From SYIM01 sp041182885 (GTDB lineage: Bacteria; Pseudomonadota; Gammaproteobacteria; Burkholderiales; Burkholderiaceae_E), in contig JBMSQB010000142.1 of NCBI GenBank assembly GCA_049423065.1, forward strand, positions 1 through 5,822: 5,822 nt of DNA, in the 5' to 3' direction. Within the stretch, counting starts at the first letter, position 1; every line of letters starts with the position of its first letter. The notes below the pieces were generated by a model. The model ran no database searches. It saw only the letters and a program-made list of their open reading frames with translations, and was not told where the DNA came from. Of this stretch, positions 4,048 to 5,822 are shown in pieces. The position numbers and the translations under genes are program-made.

Positions 4048-5676
4048 ATGTCGAATATTGATTCAATCGAGAGGATGGGTGAATCGCAATTGCGCGATTT
4101 CGCCCGCCGGTTGTTGAATCAGGTTTCTGATAATCAGAAACAAATCTCCGAGTTCTCCAGTATCGTTGCCCAGTGCCATGCTGAAATCGCCGAACGCGAT
4201 CGCACGATTCAGGCCAAAGACCAACTGATCCGCTGGAAAGAAGACCGCATCATCATGCTCACCCATGAGATGGCGGTGCTCAAGCGCTGGAAGTTTGGGC
4301 GTAGCCGCGAGGGGCTCAACGCCGACCAACTCAGTCTGCTTGACGAAACCATTGATGCCGACATTGCCGGCATCGAGGCAGAACTTGACGATCTCCGGGA
4401 TGGCGCTGGTGAAGGCAAACCCCGCACGCAACGCAAACCGCGTCGTGCGCCCCTGCCGCCTGATCTGCCCCGTACCGAGTTCCGGCATGAGCCGGACTCC
4501 ACGCTGTGCGCTCACGCCGGATGTGGGGTGCCCATGCAGCGTATCGGCGAAGACATCACCGAGAAGCTTGATTACACGCCCGGCAGCTTCACGGTTGAGC
4601 GCCATGTTCGCGGCAAGTGGGTGTGCCGCTGTTGCCAGACGCTGGTGCAGGCACCGGTACCCGCGCACGTGATCGATAAAGGCATCCCCACCGAGGGGCT
4701 GCTCGCGCAGGTGCTGGTGGCGAAATACGCGGACCATCTGCCGCTGGCACGCCAGGAGAACATCTTTGCCAGGGCGGGGGTGGCCATCGCCCGGTCCACG
4801 CTCGCGCAGTGGGTGGGGCAATGTGGCGTTCAGTTGCAGCCGCTGGTCGATGCGCTGCGTGCCGAGGTGCTGGCCTGCCCGGTGCTGCATGCGGACGAAA
4901 CGCCGGTGCAGATGCTCAAGCCCGGCGCGGGCAAAACGCACCGGGCGTATCTCTGGGCGTATGCCGCGGGTCGGTTCGAGCCGCTGCGCGCGGTGATCTA
5001 CGACTTCTGCGAGTCGCGCGCCGGCAAACACGCCAGTGCGTTCCTCGAGGGGTGGCGTGGTCATCTCATGGTTGATGACTACGCCGGCTACAACGCGGTG
5101 CTGCGCGGTGGCGGCGTTGTCGAGTTGGGTTGCCTGGCGCATGCGCGGCGAAAGTTCTTCGATCTGCACCAAAGCGGCGGCAGTCCGATCGCGGCCAAAG
5201 CGCTCGAGTACATCGGGCGCATCTACGACGTCGAGCGCACGGTGGTCGATGCCGATTGCGAGGTGCGTCACCAGATTCGTGAGCGCCATAGTCGGCCACT
5301 CATGGAAGCGCTTCGAGAGTGGATGATTCTCCAGCGCAGCCAGGTGCCCGATGGTTCGGCAACGGCCAAGGCGCTCGAATACAGTCTTCGGCGATGGGAT
5401 GCGCTCGCGCGCTTCCTTGAGGACGGGCGTCTGCCCGTCGACAACAATCACCTTGAAGGGCAAATCCGTCCGATTGCGGTTGGAAAACACAATTGGTTGT
5501 TCGCCGGCAGCCTGCGTGCCGGACAACGAGCGGCGGCCGTGATGACACTCGTGAATTCGGCCCGCCTCAATGGCCACGATCCCTACGCCTACATGAAAGA
5601 CGTGCTGCAGCGCCTGCCGACACACAAGATGTCGGCCATCGCAGAGCTGCTGCCGCATCGCTGGCAGCCTCGCTGA
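4048..5676 (+). CDS. tnpC: IS66-family DDE transposase TnpC
   Basis: The 542-residue protein starts MSNIDSIERMGESQLRDFAR and covers the whole family length. Residues about 20-85 form a helical, coiled-coil-like segment ending in LKRWKFGRSRE, a typical IS66 opening. A zinc-binding region has C154, C159, C193 and C196. The catalytic core follows: D283 in HADET, D343 in VDDYAGY (the family usually has DGY) and E470 in VDNNHLEGQIRP, then GKHNWLFAGS. LGCLAHARRKFF at 360-371 is also diagnostic. The residue after E470 is G where R is common, and QIRP replaces the usual iRP context; this may be harmless. The C-terminal helix 'YAYMKDVLQRLP' is normal. The enzyme would cut and join the IS ends with TnpA and TnpB. 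A long antisense open frame across the gene is a codon-bias shadow. Confidence 0.96.
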   Translation: MSNIDSIERMGESQLRDFARRLLNQVSDNQKQISEFSSIVAQCHAEIAERDRTIQAKDQLIRWKEDRIIMLTHEMAVLKRWKFGRSREGLNADQLSLLDETIDADIAGIEAELDDLRDGAGEGKPRTQRKPRRAPLPPDLPRTEFRHEPDSTLCAHAGCGVPMQRIGEDITEKLDYTPGSFTVERHVRGKWVCRCCQTLVQAPVPAHVIDKGIPTEGLLAQVLVAKYADHLPLARQENIFARAGVAIARSTLAQWVGQCGVQLQPLVDALRAEVLACPVLHADETPVQMLKPGAGKTHRAYLWAYAAGRFEPLRAVIYDFCESRAGKHASAFLEGWRGHLMVDDYAGYNAVLRGGGVVELGCLAHARRKFFDLHQSGGSPIAAKALEYIGRIYDVERTVVDADCEVRHQIRERHSRPLMEALREWMILQRSQVPDGSATAKALEYSLRRWDALARFLEDGRLPVDNNHLEGQIRPIAVGKHNWLFAGSLRAGQRAAAVMTLVNSARLNGHDPYAYMKDVLQRLPTHKMSAIAELLPHRWQPR

Positions 5677-5727
5677 CAGATCGTGATCGCTTAGCCTCGT
5701 CACAGCGGGCAATATCCTCGATGGTGT

Positions 5728-5783
5728 ACACGTGTCCACGCCAAACTGGTGGACACGTGTCCACTATGAATTGAAGTGGACAC
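5728..5783. repeat. Two overlapping perfect hairpins built from four GTGTCCAC octamers
   Basis: The octamer GTGTCCAC occurs four times in alternating orientation: 5732-5739 (+), 5749-5756 (-), 5757-5764 (+) and 5776-5783 (-). The first hairpin has 12-bp perfect arms (5728-5739 and 5749-5760) around a 9-base loop. The second has 9-bp perfect arms (5757-5765 and 5775-5783), also around a 9-base loop. They share 5757-5760, so only one can form fully at a time. The middle copies meet as a perfect 16-base palindrome at 5749-5764. The block lies between the tnpC stop and the IS right end. No T-run follows, so it is not a standard intrinsic terminator. It may bind a transposase or host protein, or be the end of another element. 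Confidence 0.75.
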
Positions 5784-5798
5784 TATCGTCACGCTTAT
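5772..5798 (-). repeat. Candidate IS66 right terminal inverted repeat
   Basis: Read inward on the minus strand from 5798, the sequence is ATAAGCGTGACG. It shares TAAGCGT with the left end and an AATTCAT about 20 bases further in. The outermost base is A instead of the expected G (GTAA), so the end is either mutated or misplaced. The alternative end at 5792 would read GTGACG. Confidence 0.45.
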
Positions 5799-5800
5799 CA
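5793..5800 (+). repeat. Candidate IS66 target-site copy, right
   Basis: GCTTATCA differs from the left copy GCTTATCG only in its last base. If the two are the duplication, removing the IS restores a relE end reading Ala-Tyr-(Arg/Gln)-Val-Gly-stop, in frame with the toxin. It overlaps the alternative reading as the outer end of the right terminal repeat, so only one interpretation can be right. Confidence 0.33.
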
Positions 5801-5822
5801 AGTGGGCTGACAAGATTGTGTT

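Larger units (their letters stand above)
3196..5798 (+). mobile_element. IS66-family insertion sequence with tnpA, tnpB and tnpC
   Basis: All three IS66 genes are present in the usual order and orientation. tnpA and tnpB overlap by ATGA, and tnpC follows after 66 bases. The left end GTAAGCG at 3196 fits the family rule that termini begin with GTAA. The right end is placed at 5798 because the reverse complement there reads ATAAGCGT, matching positions 2-8 of the left end, 122 bases after tnpC. The total of about 2.6 kb is normal. No 8-bp duplication is seen with this placement; ending at 5792 instead gives a 7/8 duplication but a poorer terminal repeat. The three reading frames look undamaged, so the element may be active if its ends are. 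It inserted into the 3' end of relE. Confidence 0.88.

Noticed and set aside
4063..5739. 558-codon open frame antisense to tnpC
   Set aside because: It mirrors the codon bias of tnpC, has no recognisable domain, and tnpC carries full family motifs.
5728..5783. Hairpins after tnpC as a simple intrinsic terminator
   Set aside because: No run of T follows either stem on the plus strand, and the octamers repeat in a pattern not needed for termination.
1..5822. CRISPR array, integron attC sites or tRNA genes
   Set aside because: No regularly spaced repeats, no attC-like core and simple sites, and no cloverleaf-like segments were noticed on either strand by eye.

Overview
The window looks like an accessory, repeatedly rearranged stretch of a GC-rich Pseudomonadota genome, probably beta- or gammaproteobacterial. 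That placement is an inference from codon use, Shine-Dalgarno sites and the flavour of the toxin-antitoxin and IS66 genes; nothing here fixes the species. No rRNA, tRNA or CRISPR array was seen.

Left part (1-1316): the last 40 codons of a MazF/PemK-type endoribonuclease toxin run off the left edge. They converge on a complete Fic-domain protein on the minus strand, which carries the canonical HPFEDGNGRIAR motif, an N-terminal inhibitory-helix motif and a C-terminal winged helix. The open frame of fic runs about 500 bases further upstream, but that extension is antisense to a transposase relic, so the gene should start near 1316.

Middle part (1317-3199): first comes debris, a 55-codon relic of a different IS66-family transposase on the plus strand and, more tentatively, the N-terminus of a phage terminase large subunit on the minus strand. 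Next is a hicA-hicB toxin-antitoxin pair behind a palindromic promoter/operator; HicA appears to have lost about 15 internal residues. A truncated HigA/XRE-type regulator follows on the minus strand. Last is a Phd/YefM-RelE pair whose toxin closely resembles classical RelE and keeps all five positions matching the E. coli catalytic residues.

Right part (3196-about 5798): a nearly complete IS66-family insertion sequence with tnpA, tnpB and tnpC in one direction. Its left terminal repeat begins with GTAAGCG and is fused to the 3' end of relE, so the relE stop codon is supplied by the IS. The right end is ambiguous between two placements about 6 bp apart. It is preceded by a cluster of four alternating GTGTCCAC octamers forming two overlapping perfect hairpins.

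Taken together, antitoxins and regulators sit beside toxins that are truncated, internally deleted or cut off by the window edge. This is the pattern expected of a toxin-antitoxin graveyard around an IS insertion hotspot. I found no evidence of a wholly new multi-gene system. The most interesting points are the IS-supplied end of relE, the deleted HicA and the structured right end of the IS66 element.
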